Assembly (NCBI RefSeq): GCF_018390595.1
Contig: NZ_JAHBAV010000021.1
Span: 1-54,406 of the forward strand
DNA length: 54,406 bases
Reading direction: 5' to 3'
Source: Dietzia massiliensis
Lineage (GTDB): Bacteria > Actinomycetota > Actinomycetes > Mycobacteriales > Mycobacteriaceae
Shown: piece by piece, positions 1 through 14,629 of the stretch
Layout of the letters: each line of letters begins with the position of its first letter
Numbering within the stretch: the stretch's first letter is position 1
Program-made: the position numbers and the translations under genes
Notes under the pieces: model-generated
Told to the model about the DNA's origin: nothing
The model's input: only the letters and a program-made list of their open reading frames with translations
The model's database searches: none

Positions 1-107
1 GGATTCGCCTCGTCGCCGTGGGGATGCGGGTGCGCGGTGACCGGTGGGTGGTCCTCGGCGCGCGCACCCCGGGGGCCGCCGGAGCCGGCGCGGAGGCCGC
101 CGGATGA
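1..107 (+). CDS. C-terminal end of a membrane transporter, probably MATE/DinF family (partial)
   Basis: An open frame runs from the window edge to a TGA at 105-107, which overlaps the ATG of the next gene (ATGA). Only about 34 residues are visible. They include a basic stretch (GMRVRGDRWVVLGAR) followed by an Ala/Gly-rich tail, which looks like the cytoplasmic end of a membrane protein. In mycobacteria the gene before pptH is dinF, a MATE-family efflux protein, so the assignment rests mainly on gene order and on the basic C-terminal tail. Nothing catalytic or family-specific can be seen in so short a piece. Confidence 0.45.
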   Translation, partial: IRLVAVGMRVRGDRWVVLGARTPGAAGAGAEAAG

Positions 108-1048
108 CCGCGGGTACCGGCGCGGAGGCGGGACCGTCGCTGCGGGCGGTGTCCGATCTGCACGTGGGGCACCGCGGGAACGCCGACGTGGTGGACGACC
201 TCCAGCCCGGCCACCCGGGCGACTGGCTGATCGTGGCCGGAGACGTCGCGGAGAAGACCGGCCACGTGGTGGACGCCCTGGAGCGTCTGGCGGCCCGGTT
301 CGAGCGCGTGATCTGGGTGCCCGGCAACCACGAGTTGTGGATCGGGCGCGACGACGAGGGGATGACCTCCACCACGAAGTACGACCGGCTGGTGGAGGCG
401 TGCCGGGCGATCGGCGTGGACACCCCCGAGGACCCCTACCCCCTGTGGACCGGCCCCGGCGGGCCGGCGTGGGTGGTGCCGATGTTCCTGTTCTACGACT
501 ACAGCTGGACCCCCGTGGCGGGGCAGGCCCGCGCGGAGGCCCTGGCCCGGGCGCGCGAACGCCGGGTGGTGGCGTCCGACGAGTTCCTCATCGACCCGGG
601 CCCGTTCGGCGACGCCGTGGCGTGGTGCCGGGAGCGTCTCGTGGCCACCACGACCCGGCTGGCGCGCCTCGACCCCGCCCATCCGACCGTGCTGATCAAC
701 CACTGGCCGCTGTTGCGCGAGCCCACGCGCGTACTACGCCACCCCGACTTCGCGCTGTGGTGCGGGACCGAGCAGACGGCCGACTGGCACCGCCGCTACC
801 GGGCGACCGCGTGTGTCTACGGGCACCTGCACATCCCGCGCACGACCGTGCACGACGGCGTGCGCTTCGAGGAGGTCTCGCTGGGCTACCCGCGGGAGTG
901 GGGGGCCCGTGGGCGTCCGGAGCCGCTGACACGCCAGATCCTGCCCGCCCCGGACGCGCCGCAGGTGCGGTGGGTGCGCGGCGGCGACGGCATGCCGCGG
1001 CTCGCCCGGCCCGGGGAGAGCGCTCCGGAGCTCGAGGAGGAGCGGTGA
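104..1048 (+). CDS. pptH: Calcineurin-like metallophosphoesterase, PptH-type phosphopantetheinyl hydrolase
   Basis: A 314-aa protein with the metal-binding signature of the calcineurin-like phosphoesterase family in order: DLHVGH near the N-terminus, GDV, GNHE, INHWPL in the second half and YGHLHIP near the end. The start at 104 leaves only about 13 residues before the first beta strand, and its ATG overlaps the preceding stop. The stop overlaps the ATG of the downstream phosphopantetheinyl transferase. In M. tuberculosis the gene in the same place (Rv2795c) is PptH, which removes 4'-phosphopantetheine from carrier proteins and so opposes PptT. The family assignment is direct from motifs; the PptH function is inferred from position and homology. 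Confidence 0.85.
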   Translation: MTAGTGAEAGPSLRAVSDLHVGHRGNADVVDDLQPGHPGDWLIVAGDVAEKTGHVVDALERLAARFERVIWVPGNHELWIGRDDEGMTSTTKYDRLVEACRAIGVDTPEDPYPLWTGPGGPAWVVPMFLFYDYSWTPVAGQARAEALARARERRVVASDEFLIDPGPFGDAVAWCRERLVATTTRLARLDPAHPTVLINHWPLLREPTRVLRHPDFALWCGTEQTADWHRRYRATACVYGHLHIPRTTVHDGVRFEEVSLGYPREWGARGRPEPLTRQILPAPDAPQVRWVRGGDGMPRLARPGESAPELEEER

Positions 1049-1779
1049 TGGCCGATTCGTTCCGCGGTGACCTGTTCCCCGACGACGTGGCAGTGGTGAC
1101 CGACACGGAGCTCGGCATGGACGACGCCGCCCTGCTGGCGTCGTTGTACCCCGTGGAGGTCGAGCAAATCCGTGCGGCGGTGGAGCGGCGCAGGGTCGAC
1201 TTCGCCGGGGCGCGGGCCTGCGCGCGCGAGGCCATGACGCGGCTCGGGGTGCCTCCCGGCCCGGTGCTGCGGGGCGCGCGGGGCGTGCCGGTGTGGCCCG
1301 CGGGGCTCGTGGGCACGCTGACGCACACCGACGGTCTGCGCGCGGCCGCGCTGGCCCGGGCCGGTCGGGTGCGATCGGTGGGACTGGACGTCGAACGGCA
1401 CGAACCGCTCGCCGACGGGGTGCTCGAGGCGGTGTCGCTGCCGGAGGAGGCGGCGTGGGTGCGTGCCGCGCGCACGGAGATGCCGTCGGTGGCGTGGGAC
1501 GCGCTGCTGTTCACCGCGAAGGAGGCCACGTACAAGGCGTGGTTCCCGCTCACCCACCGGTGGTTGGGGTTCGCCGACGCGCACATCACCCTGGTACCCG
1601 ACGGGGACGACGACGAGGTGGTCCGGGGCACGCTCGTCTCGCGGATCCTCGTCGACGCGCAGACGGTGGACGGCGGCCCGGACGCGACCGAGTTCCACGG
1701 CCGCTGGGCCGTCCGGGGCGGCCACGTGGCCTCGGCGATCGTGCTGCGGCCCGCGGGTGTCGATAGCGTGGGGCCGTGA
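1048..1779 (+). CDS. pptT: 4'-phosphopantetheinyl transferase, PptT type
   Basis: A 243-aa Sfp-type phosphopantetheinyl transferase. It carries the Mg/CoA-binding motifs VGLDVE (about residues 110-115) and [11 protein letters not shown] (about residues 155-165), the two signatures of the superfamily. The enzyme transfers 4'-phosphopantetheine from CoA to acyl- and peptidyl-carrier proteins, which in mycolate-making bacteria include the type I fatty acid and polyketide synthases. The N-terminal segment ([13 protein letters not shown]) resembles mycobacterial PptT. Its ATG overlaps the pptH stop by 1 nt (TGATG) and its stop overlaps the truB GTG start, so the three genes are probably co-translated. 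Confidence 0.93.
   Translation: MADSFRGDLFPDDVAVVTDTELGMDDAALLASLYPVEVEQIRAAVERRRVDFAGARACAREAMTRLGVPPGPVLRGARGVPVWPAGLVGTLTHTDGLRAAALARAGRVRSVGLDVERHEPLADGVLEAVSLPEEAAWVRAARTEMPSVAWDALLFTAKEATYKAWFPLTHRWLGFADAHITLVPDGDDDEVVRGTLVSRILVDAQTVDGGPDATEFHGRWAVRGGHVASAIVLRPAGVDSVGP
1764..1769 (+). promoter_or_regulatory. Candidate -10 element for leaderless truB
   Basis: TAGCGT lies inside the end of pptT, 6 nt before the truB GTG. This is the spacing of a promoter whose transcript starts at or next to the start codon. No convincing -35 was seen. Confidence 0.4.
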
Positions 1780-2687
1780 CGCCGCGTAGACCCGACCCCC
1801 GTCCCGCCCCCGAACCCGGCCTGGTGGTCGTGGACAAGCCCGGGGGGATGAGCAGCCACGACGTGGTGGCGCGACTGCGCAGGTTCTTCGGCACCCGCAA
1901 GGTCGGACACGCCGGCACACTCGACCCCATGGCCACGGGTGTGCTCGTCGTGGGCATCGAACGCGCCACCAAGGTGCTCGGCATGCTCGCGCTGGAGACC
2001 AAGTCCTACGAGGCGACCATCCGCCTCGGCGAGACCACGACCACCGACGACGCCCAGGGGGAGACCACCGCGACCGTGGACGCCTCCGCGGTGAGCGACA
2101 CCGCGATCGACGCGGCCGTGGCCGACCTGACGGGGGAGATCGACCAGGTGCCGTCGGCGGTCAGCGCGATCAAGGTCGACGGGAGGCGGGCCTACGACAG
2201 GGTGCGGGCGGGGGAGGAGGTCGAGCTCCGGTCCCGGCGGGTCACCGTCTCCCGGTTCGACGTGCTCGAGCGGGTCCGCGCCGGGGCGGTGATCGACCTC
2301 GTCGTCGTCGTCGACTGCTCCACGGGGACCTACATCCGCGCGCTCGCCCGTGACCTCGGCGCCGCGCTCGGCGTCGGCGGTCATCTCACGGCCCTGCGTC
2401 GGACCCGGGTCGGACCGTTCGGGCTCGACGTCGCCCGCACGCTCGACGAGCTGGAGACCGATCCGACCCTGTCCCTCGACCTCGACGCGGCCGCCCTGGC
2501 CGCGTTCCCCCGCCGCGACATCGACGCGGACGCCGCCGAGGGGCTCCGCCACGGACGGTGGCTCGAGGCCCGGGGTGACACCGGAGTCGTCGCCGCCGTG
2601 GGCCCGGACGGCCGTGTCGCGGCGCTGGTCTCGGAGTCCGGACGCCGCGCCGCTCCGGTCGTGGTCATGCGCCCGGCGGGGCTGTGA
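1776..2687 (+). CDS. truB: tRNA pseudouridine(55) synthase TruB
   Basis: 303 aa. The TruB family block GGMSSHDVV...[14 protein letters not shown] is near the N-terminus; Asp50 of the HAGTLDP motif is the catalytic aspartate. The enzyme isomerises U55 of tRNA to pseudouridine in the T loop. Later family motifs are visible (Tyr in [26 protein letters not shown]). The C-terminal 70 residues resemble the PUA-like extension of actinobacterial TruB. The GTG start shares 4 bp with the end of pptT, and the stop is 23 nt before the preferred ribF start. Confidence 0.95.
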   Translation: MTPRRPDPRPAPEPGLVVVDKPGGMSSHDVVARLRRFFGTRKVGHAGTLDPMATGVLVVGIERATKVLGMLALETKSYEATIRLGETTTTDDAQGETTATVDASAVSDTAIDAAVADLTGEIDQVPSAVSAIKVDGRRAYDRVRAGEEVELRSRRVTVSRFDVLERVRAGAVIDLVVVVDCSTGTYIRALARDLGAALGVGGHLTALRRTRVGPFGLDVARTLDELETDPTLSLDLDAAALAAFPRRDIDADAAEGLRHGRWLEARGDTGVVAAVGPDGRVAALVSESGRRAAPVVVMRPAGL

Positions 2688-2710
2688 ACCCCGCGCGTAA
2701 GGTGGGCGCC

Positions 2711-3673
2711 GTGCAGCTGTGGCGGACGTTCGACGAGATCGTGATCCCCGACGGCGGGACCTCCGTCGCCCTCGGGGTGTTCGACGGACTCCACCGGGGG
2801 CACCGCGCCCTCGTGGACCGCGCGGTCGGCGCGGGTCGCGAACTCGGTGCCAGCCCGGTGCTGGTGACCTTCGACCCCCATCCCGTCGAGGTCGTCCGGC
2901 CGGGCACGCACCCGTCCGTGCTCACCCCCCTTCCCCGGCGTGCCGAGCTCGCCGGGGGATTCGGCGTGGAGGCCGTGTTCGCGCTGCCCTTCGACCGCGA
3001 GATGGCCTCGTGGGAGCCCGACGAGTTCGTGGACCGCGTCCTCGTCTCCGGGCTCCACGCCCGCGCCGTCACCGTCGGACGCAACTTCACGTTCGGTCGC
3101 CGCGCCGCCGGCACCCCCGAGACGATGCGAGCCCTGTGCGCGGAGCGGGGGATCGCGTGCGAGGTGGTCGACCTGCTGGAGTCCGGCGGCGAGACCGTCT
3201 CCTCGAGTCGGATCCGGCGCCTGCTGTCGGAGTCCGACGTCGCCGCCGCCGCGGAGATCCTCGGCCGCCCCCACCGCGTCTCGGGCGTCGTCGTGCACGG
3301 CGCCGGGCGCGGGGGCCGGGACCTGGGCTACCCGACCGCCAATCTCGACCTGCCCGAGCACACCGCGGTCCCCGCCGACGGCGTGTACGCGGGCTGGTTC
3401 ACCGTCCTCGACGACGGCCCGGTGGACGGGTCGATCGTCCCGGGGCGCCCGTACGCGTCCGCGATCTCCGTCGGCACCAACCCGACGTTCGGGGACGCCG
3501 CGCGCAGTGTCGAGGCGTTCGTGCTGGACGAGTCCGCCGACCTGTACGGCCGGACGGCGGCCGTCGACTTTGTCGACCACGTGCGCGACATGGAGAAGTT
3601 CTCCTCCGTGGACGAGTTGCTCGTGGCGATGGACCGCGACGTCCGACGCACCCGCACCGTGCTCGGGGCCTGA
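2711..3673 (+). CDS. ribF: Bifunctional riboflavin kinase / FAD synthetase RibF
   Basis: The N-terminal FMN adenylyltransferase domain has GVFDGLHRGHRALVDRAV and the FDPHPVEVVRPG block; SSSRIRRLL ends this domain. The C-terminal flavokinase domain starts around residue 190 with GYPTANL and includes NPTFGD and an EAF segment. The protein converts riboflavin to FMN and then FAD in the cytoplasm. The GTG at 2711 is preferred over the GTG at 2684, which overlaps the truB stop, because AAGGTGG sits about 7 nt before it and because the protein then begins close to the first conserved Trp, as in mycobacterial RibF. The longer form would be 329 aa. Confidence 0.93.
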   Translation: MQLWRTFDEIVIPDGGTSVALGVFDGLHRGHRALVDRAVGAGRELGASPVLVTFDPHPVEVVRPGTHPSVLTPLPRRAELAGGFGVEAVFALPFDREMASWEPDEFVDRVLVSGLHARAVTVGRNFTFGRRAAGTPETMRALCAERGIACEVVDLLESGGETVSSSRIRRLLSESDVAAAAEILGRPHRVSGVVVHGAGRGGRDLGYPTANLDLPEHTAVPADGVYAGWFTVLDDGPVDGSIVPGRPYASAISVGTNPTFGDAARSVEAFVLDESADLYGRTAAVDFVDHVRDMEKFSSVDELLVAMDRDVRRTRTVLGA

Positions 3674-3684
3674 CCGCGCCCGAA

Positions 3685-3713
3685 TTGGGACCGCCGCCCC
3701 CGGCTGGTAACGT
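3685..3713 (+). promoter_or_regulatory. SigA-type promoter for rpsO
   Basis: TTGGGA (3685-3690), a 17-nt spacer and TAACGT (3708-3713) form a good housekeeping promoter. A TG one base before the -10 makes it an extended -10. Predicted transcription would start near 3720, giving a leader of about 70 nt before rpsO. Confidence 0.6.
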
Positions 3714-3788
3714 AGCCGGTCGGCCCTGCTGCGGTCCGCGGCGGCGGTGGCCTCACATTTTCGCGGACTGGAACAACCAGGAGTCATC

Positions 3789-4058
3789 ATGGCGCTGAGC
3801 ACCGAAGAGAAGAAGGCCGTTCTGGCCGAGTACGGGGTCCACGAGACCGACACCGGGTCCCCCGAGGCCCAGGTCGCGCTGCTCACCCGTCGCATCCAGC
3901 AGCTCACCGAGCACCTCAAGACCCACCAGCACGACCACCACTCGCGTCGTGGCCTGCTGCTGCTGGTCGGCCGTCGTCGTCGGCTGCTCAAGTACATCGC
4001 CAAGGTCGACATCGCGCGCTACCGCTCGCTGATCGAGCGCCTCGGTCTGCGCCGCTGA
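3789..4058 (+). CDS. rpsO: 30S ribosomal protein S15
   Basis: 89 aa, the normal length of S15. Hallmarks are [34 protein letters not shown] and [23 protein letters not shown]15 binds 16S rRNA early in small-subunit assembly. The ATG at 3789 gives the standard N-terminus ([12 protein letters not shown]), and AGGAG lies just upstream; longer in-frame forms are spurious. It is followed by a strong hairpin and then pnp, the classic rpsO-pnp order in which S15 and polynucleotide phosphorylase are often controlled together. Confidence 0.97.
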   Translation: MALSTEEKKAVLAEYGVHETDTGSPEAQVALLTRRIQQLTEHLKTHQHDHHSRRGLLLLVGRRRRLLKYIAKVDIARYRSLIERLGLRR

Positions 4059-4080
4059 CACCGGCCCGCCCGGACCCGTC

Positions 4081-4117
4081 GACGATCCCCGCCCTCAACG
4101 TGAGGGCGGGGATCGTC
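4081..4117 (+). terminator. Perfect 17-bp hairpin after rpsO
   Basis: Two perfectly complementary 17-nt arms (4081-4097 and 4101-4117) enclose a 3-nt loop, ACG, starting 22 nt after the rpsO stop. No U-tract follows, as is common for actinobacterial terminators. It could end most rpsO transcripts or be a processing/attenuation site before pnp. Confidence 0.8.
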
Positions 4118-4435
4118 CGCATCCGGGCGGCGCGGTCTCCCTCGCGTCGGGGGGCGGTGCCCGCGCGCCCCGGTGACCCGGGCGTTTATCCCTGATAACC
4201 TCAGGTGCAGCCGGTGCGCACGTGCCGGGGTGGTCGACAGGTCCGATTGGCGGTCCTCGGTAGTGGCCGCCGGAACCCGACGCACGCGGGGTCGTTGAGA
4301 GCCGCGTGAGTGCCGTTCCGGCCGCTTCGATCGAAGACCGAGGTCGTACCGGGACCCCCTTGACACGTGACCGGCGGCCCCGGCGGACCCGGATCCGCCG
4401 CGAGGCTCCACCACCCCCGATACGACAGGAAACAC
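4118..4435 (+). other. 318-nt rpsO-pnp intergenic leader
   Basis: No convincing ORF is present here. It contains an isolated TTGACA at 4360-4365 but no suitable -10 at 16-18 nt from it, and a short CCTGA/TCAGG dyad near 4190-4205. It presumably carries the pnp promoter and 5' leader. PNPase leaders are autoregulated in other bacteria, but nothing specific can be shown from this sequence. Confidence 0.4.
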
Positions 4436-6697
4436 ATGTCACAGATCACGGCCGTCGAGATCGAGGACGGCGTCTTCGAATCCGTCGCGACCATCGACAA
4501 CGGCGACTTCGGCCGCCGCGAGGTCCGTTTCGAGACCGGCCGGCTGGCCAAGCAGGCCGCCGGCTCGGTCGTCGCCTACCTCGACGACGACACGATGCTG
4601 CTGTCCGCCACCACCGCGGGCAAGCACCCCAAGGACCACTTCGACTTCTTCCCCCTGACGGTGGACGTCGAGGAGCGGATGTACGCCGCCGGCCGCATCC
4701 CCGGCTCCTTCTTCCGTCGTGAGGGTCGCCCCAGCACCGACGCGATCCTCACCTGCCGTCTCATCGACCGGCCGCTGCGCCCGACCTTCGCGGACGGTGT
4801 CCGCAACGAGGTCCAGGTCGTCGTGACCGTCATGAGCCTCGATCCCAAGGACCTCTACGACGTGGTGGCCATCAATGCCGCCTCCGCGTCCACCCAGCTG
4901 TCCGGGCTGCCCTTCTCGGGTCCCGTCGGCGGCGTGCGCGTCGCTCTCATCCCCACGGCCGCCGACCCGGCCGGCCAGTGGGTCGCGTTCCCGACCTCCG
5001 AGCAGCTCGAGGGGGCCGTGTTCGACATGGTCGTCGCCGGCCGCGTCGTCGGCTCGGGTGACGACGCGGACGTCGCGATCATGATGGTCGAGGCCGAGGC
5101 CACCGACAACGTCATCGAGAAGATCGCCGGCGGCGCACAGGCGCCCACCGAGGAGGTCGTCGCCCAGGGGCTCGAGGCCGCCAAGCCGTTCATCGCGGAG
5201 CTGTGCGCCGCCCAGCAGGCACTGGCCACCGCCGCGCCCGGGACGCCGCGCGAGTTCCCGCTGTTCCCGCCGTACGCGGACGACGCGTACGCCGCCGTCG
5301 CCGAGGTCGCGGAGACCAAGCTCGCCGAGATCATGCGCATCGCGGACAAGCAGGAGCGCGAGGTCGCGACCGACGAGCTCAAGGCGTCCGTGCTCGACGA
5401 GCTCGCCGACCGCTTCGCCGACCGCCTCGGCGAGATCGGTGCCGCGTTCAAGTCGCTGACCAAGAAGATCGTCCGCCAGCGGATCCTCACCGACCACTTC
5501 CGGATCGACGGCCGCGGCGTGCGCGACATCCGCGCGCTGTCCGCCGAGGTCGAGGTCATCCCGCGCGCCCACGGATCCGCGCTGTTCGAGCGCGGCGAGA
5601 CCCAGATCATGGGCGTCACGACGCTCGACATGGTCAAGATGGCCCAGCAGATCGATTCGCTCGGGCCCGAGACCAGCAAGCGCTACATGCACCACTACAA
5701 CTTCCCGCCGTACTCCACCGGTGAGACCGGCCGCGTGGGCTCGCCCAAGCGTCGCGAGATCGGCCACGGCGCGCTCGCCGAGCGTGCCCTCGTGCCGGTG
5801 CTGCCCAGCGTCGAGGAGTTCCCCTACGCCATCCGCCAGGTCTCCGAGGCGCTCGGGTCCAACGGTTCCACCTCCATGGGCTCGGTGTGTGCGTCGACGC
5901 TGTCGCTGCTCAACGCCGGCGTGCCGCTCAAGGCGCCCGTCGCCGGCATCGCGATGGGCCTCGTCTCCGACGAGGTCGACGGCGAGACCCGCTACGTTGC
6001 CCTCACCGACATCCTCGGTGCCGAGGACGCGTTCGGCGACATGGACTTCAAGGTCGCCGGCACGGGGATGTTCGTCACCGCGCTGCAGCTGGACACGAAG
6101 CTCGACGGCATCCCGTCAGAGGTCCTGGCCGGTGCGCTCACGCAGGCCCGTGAGGCCCGCCTGACCATCCTTGACGTGATGGCCGAGGCGATCGACGAGC
6201 CGGACGAGCTGAGCCCGTTCGCGCCGCGCATCATCGCGATCAAGGTCCCCGTCGACAAGATCGGCGAGGTCATCGGGCCCAAGGGCAAGATGATCAACTC
6301 GATCACCGAGGAGACCGGCGCGTCCGTCTCGATCGAGGACGACGGCACCGTGTACATCGGCGCCACCGACGGCGAGTCGGCGCAGGCCGCGATCGACAAG
6401 ATCAACGCCATCGCCAACCCGCAGCTGCCCAAGGTCGGCGAGCGGTTCCTCGGCACCGTGGTCAAGACCGCGCCCTTCGGCGCGTTCCTGTCGCTGCTGC
6501 CGGGCCGTGACGGCCTGGTCCACATCTCGAAGCTCGGCGGCGGCAAGCGCGTCGGCAAGGTCGAGGACGTGGTGAACGTCGGCGACAAGATGCAGGTCGA
6601 GATCGCCGACATCGACAACCGCGGCAAGATCAGCCTCGTGCCCGTGGGCGAGGACTCCGACAACGGCTCCGACGCGGACGCCGGCGGCGACGACTGA
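4436..6697 (+). CDS. pnp: Polyribonucleotide nucleotidyltransferase (PNPase)
   Basis: 753 aa, matching actinobacterial PNPase/GPSI. Two RNase PH-like domains are visible: the first with [22 protein letters not shown], the second with [28 protein letters not shown] and [17 protein letters not shown] domain follows ([17 protein letters not shown], about residue 611) and then an S1 domain (about 667-735, [20 protein letters not shown]), with an acidic tail. It degrades RNA 3'-5' phosphorolytically and can polymerise nucleoside diphosphates; in actinobacteria it also supplies 3' tails. The ATG at 4436 is the first that gives the conserved N-terminus. Two hairpins follow the gene. Confidence 0.97.
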   Translation: MSQITAVEIEDGVFESVATIDNGDFGRREVRFETGRLAKQAAGSVVAYLDDDTMLLSATTAGKHPKDHFDFFPLTVDVEERMYAAGRIPGSFFRREGRPSTDAILTCRLIDRPLRPTFADGVRNEVQVVVTVMSLDPKDLYDVVAINAASASTQLSGLPFSGPVGGVRVALIPTAADPAGQWVAFPTSEQLEGAVFDMVVAGRVVGSGDDADVAIMMVEAEATDNVIEKIAGGAQAPTEEVVAQGLEAAKPFIAELCAAQQALATAAPGTPREFPLFPPYADDAYAAVAEVAETKLAEIMRIADKQEREVATDELKASVLDELADRFADRLGEIGAAFKSLTKKIVRQRILTDHFRIDGRGVRDIRALSAEVEVIPRAHGSALFERGETQIMGVTTLDMVKMAQQIDSLGPETSKRYMHHYNFPPYSTGETGRVGSPKRREIGHGALAERALVPVLPSVEEFPYAIRQVSEALGSNGSTSMGSVCASTLSLLNAGVPLKAPVAGIAMGLVSDEVDGETRYVALTDILGAEDAFGDMDFKVAGTGMFVTALQLDTKLDGIPSEVLAGALTQAREARLTILDVMAEAIDEPDELSPFAPRIIAIKVPVDKIGEVIGPKGKMINSITEETGASVSIEDDGTVYIGATDGESAQAAIDKINAIANPQLPKVGERFLGTVVKTAPFGAFLSLLPGRDGLVHISKLGGGKRVGKVEDVVNVGDKMQVEIADIDNRGKISLVPVGEDSDNGSDADAGGDD

Positions 6698-6701
6698 TCC
6701 C

Positions 6702-6769
6702 GTGCCCGGCGCCCCCGGAGGGGCCCGGGCACATCCGAGGCACGCACCCCGCGCGGGGTGCGTGCCTCG
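6702..6769 (+). terminator. Tandem double hairpin terminator after pnp
   Basis: The first hairpin (6702-6732) has arms GTGCCCGG...CCGGGCAC extended by an inner GCCCC/GGGGC pair. The second (6736-6769) has perfect 15-nt arms around GCGC, followed by a weakly T-rich TTCGTTCG. The pair lies 5 nt after the pnp stop and closes the rpsO-pnp unit. Confidence 0.8.
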
Positions 6770-6809
6770 TTCGTTCGAGCCGCGAGAAGCAGACCGACGA
6801 TGGAGGGCC

Positions 6810-8940
<2,131 letters not shown>

Positions 8941-8950
8941 GTCGCCCACA

Positions 8951-9430
8951 GTGGACAGAGTCGTCAAACCCCTGGTCATGGCCCTCACCGCGGCGGGCCT
9001 TGTCGTGGCCTTCCTCTACCTGCTCTACCTGGGGTGGTCGATGTTCCGCGCCTCGGAGCACCTGTCCGTCCGTGGTCTCGGGGTGGGGATCCTCCTGCTC
9101 GCCGTCGTCGGGGCGTGGGCCACCTGGGCGATCGTGCGCAACGGGCTCGAACTACAGAAGATCTCGGCCGCGGCCGCCGCCGAGGGCGTGGAGCTGGACC
9201 TCACCGGGCTGGACCGGCGCCCCTCCGGCCGTCTCGAGCGTCACGCGGCCGACGAGCTGTTCGACCGCGTCAGCGCCGAGTACCAGGCGGCGCCGGACGA
9301 CTGGCGGTCCACCTACCGTCTCGCGCGCGCCTACGACCATGCCGGTGACCGCGTCCGGGCGCGGGATATGATGCGCACGGCCATCTCGCTGCACGAGGCC
9401 GAATCGGCGCCGGGAGGGGACCCGCGATGA
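8951..9430 (+). CDS. Conserved membrane protein of unknown function (Rv2772c-like)
   Basis: 159 aa from a GTG 10 nt after dapB. Two transmembrane helices are predicted by eye at about residues 8-30 ([17 protein letters not shown]) and 43-65 ([20 protein letters not shown]). A soluble C-terminal part of about 90 residues follows, with a possible TPR-like helical pair ([21 protein letters not shown]). In mycobacteria a membrane protein occupies the same place between dapB and thyX. Its stop overlaps the next ATG by 4 bp. No enzyme motif is visible; function unknown. Confidence 0.8.
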   Translation: MDRVVKPLVMALTAAGLVVAFLYLLYLGWSMFRASEHLSVRGLGVGILLLAVVGAWATWAIVRNGLELQKISAAAAAEGVELDLTGLDRRPSGRLERHAADELFDRVSAEYQAAPDDWRSTYRLARAYDHAGDRVRARDMMRTAISLHEAESAPGGDPR

Positions 9431-9879
9431 GCACCGTGTTGCTCGTCCACCACGCGCCGTCGCCGCGGCTGCGTCGCATCCTGGAGGCCCTCGAGACCGG
9501 GCTCGCCCACCCGGAGCTGGAGGGCATCGCGGTGGAGTCGGTACCCGCCCTGGCCACCACCGACGACCACGTCCTGCGAGCCGACGGCTACGTCCTGCTT
9601 ACCCCGGCGAACTTCGGGTACATGTCCGGTGCGCTCAAGCACTTCTTCGACCGCACCTATTACACCTGCGAGGGCGCGGTCTCCGGCCGCCCCTACGCGT
9701 TGTGCGTGCACGGCGACAACGACACAGCGGGTGCGGTCACCTCCGTCGAACGCATCACGACCGGCTGGGGCCTACGGGCCGTGGGCCCGGCCGCACAGCT
9801 CACGGGCGAACCCACACGCGAGGACCTCGACGCCGTCGCCGAGGTCGCGGCCACGGTCGCCGCACACCTGCTCGGCTGA
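9427..9879 (+). CDS. Flavodoxin-like fold protein (NAD(P)H-dependent FMN reductase-like, Rv2771c-like)
   Basis: 150 aa. It begins with an alpha/beta strand ([21 protein letters not shown]) and contains [21 protein letters not shown], the segment that in flavodoxin and NADPH-dependent FMN reductase families lines the flavin site. A later strand reads [10 protein letters not shown]. This suggests an FMN-binding oxidoreductase, but the substrate is unknown. It overlaps the membrane protein upstream by 4 bp and sits 38 nt before thyX, whose product uses a flavin; a link to flavin or thymidylate metabolism is only a guess. Confidence 0.75.
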   Translation: MSTVLLVHHAPSPRLRRILEALETGLAHPELEGIAVESVPALATTDDHVLRADGYVLLTPANFGYMSGALKHFFDRTYYTCEGAVSGRPYALCVHGDNDTAGAVTSVERITTGWGLRAVGPAAQLTGEPTREDLDAVAEVAATVAAHLLG

Positions 9880-9917
9880 ACCGCCGGGCGCACCACGTCA
9901 CCACGAGGAGACCCATC

Positions 9918-13907
<3,990 letters not shown>

Positions 13908-13911
13908 GACC

Positions 13912-14568
13912 GTGAGTCCCGATCGTCCGAGCCTGGCCCAGCGGGAGCGGAGCGCTCTCGTGGAGACGATGCGCGCCGCGGGGCCGGACGCCCCCACGCT
14001 GTGTGAGGGGTGGACGACCCGGGACCTGGCCGCCCATCTCGTCGTGCGGGAGGGGCGGCCCGACGCGGCGGCCGGGGTCGTGGTCCCCGCGTTCGCGGAC
14101 CGGCTCGAGCAGATCCGGCTCCGCGAGGCCGAGCGACCGTGGGAGGACCTCCTGGCCGCGATCGCCGCGGGCGCGCCGTGGTACTCGCCGCTGCGCTACG
14201 CGGACCGTGTGGCCAACACGGCCGAGTACCTCGTCCATCACGAGGACGTGCGTCGCGGCGCCCCGGGGTGGACCAGGCGCGGCTTCGAGGTCGAGGATCT
14301 TGAGCGGGTCTGGACACTCGCCACCACCGTGGCGCGGACCTTCCTGCGCAAGGTCGACGCCCGGGTGGAGCTGCGTGCCCCCTCCGACATCGGCTCCGGG
14401 AAGATCTCGCCGGTCTCGACGGGAGCGGCCCTGGCGCCCTTGGTGAGCGTCTCCGCCGATCCGGTGGAGCTCCTGCTGTGGGCGTTCGGTCGCGACGAGG
14501 TCGAGATAGACATCTCCGGAGCGCAGCGGGGGATCGACGCCCTACAGGCCGTTCCGCGAGGTCTGTAG
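13912..14568 (+). CDS. TIGR03085-type DinB/mycothiol-dependent family protein
   Basis: 218 aa from a GTG 4 nt after rnj. It opens with the pattern of mycothiol-dependent maleylpyruvate isomerase N-terminal / DinB-like proteins (AQRERSALVETM...TLCEGWTTRDLAAHLVVREGRP). The His of AAHLVV and the HHEDVRR segment (about residue 110) would be metal ligands of this helical bundle. Members of this family are common in actinobacteria and mostly uncharacterised; many are thought to use mycothiol. The substrate is unknown. Confidence 0.8.
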   Translation: MSPDRPSLAQRERSALVETMRAAGPDAPTLCEGWTTRDLAAHLVVREGRPDAAAGVVVPAFADRLEQIRLREAERPWEDLLAAIAAGAPWYSPLRYADRVANTAEYLVHHEDVRRGAPGWTRRGFEVEDLERVWTLATTVARTFLRKVDARVELRAPSDIGSGKISPVSTGAALAPLVSVSADPVELLLWAFGRDEVEIDISGAQRGIDALQAVPRGL

Positions 14569-14616
14569 AACATCCCCCGCGCGTGTGGCTGCTGTTACCG
14601 GTGGTGCCTGAGACGA

Positions 14617-14622
14617 TAGAGT
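14617..14622 (+). promoter_or_regulatory. Candidate -10 element for ftsK
   Basis: TAGAGT ends 7 nt before the ATG at 14630, implying a leaderless ftsK transcript and arguing for 14630 rather than the in-frame GTG at 14621. The possible -35 region (GTTACC, 17-nt spacer) is weak. Confidence 0.45.
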
Positions 14623-14629
14623 GACGGTC

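Noticed and set aside
4360..4365. TTGACA in the rpsO-pnp gap as a pnp -35 element
   Set aside because: No -10-like hexamer occurs 16-18 nt downstream; the sequence there is GC-rich.
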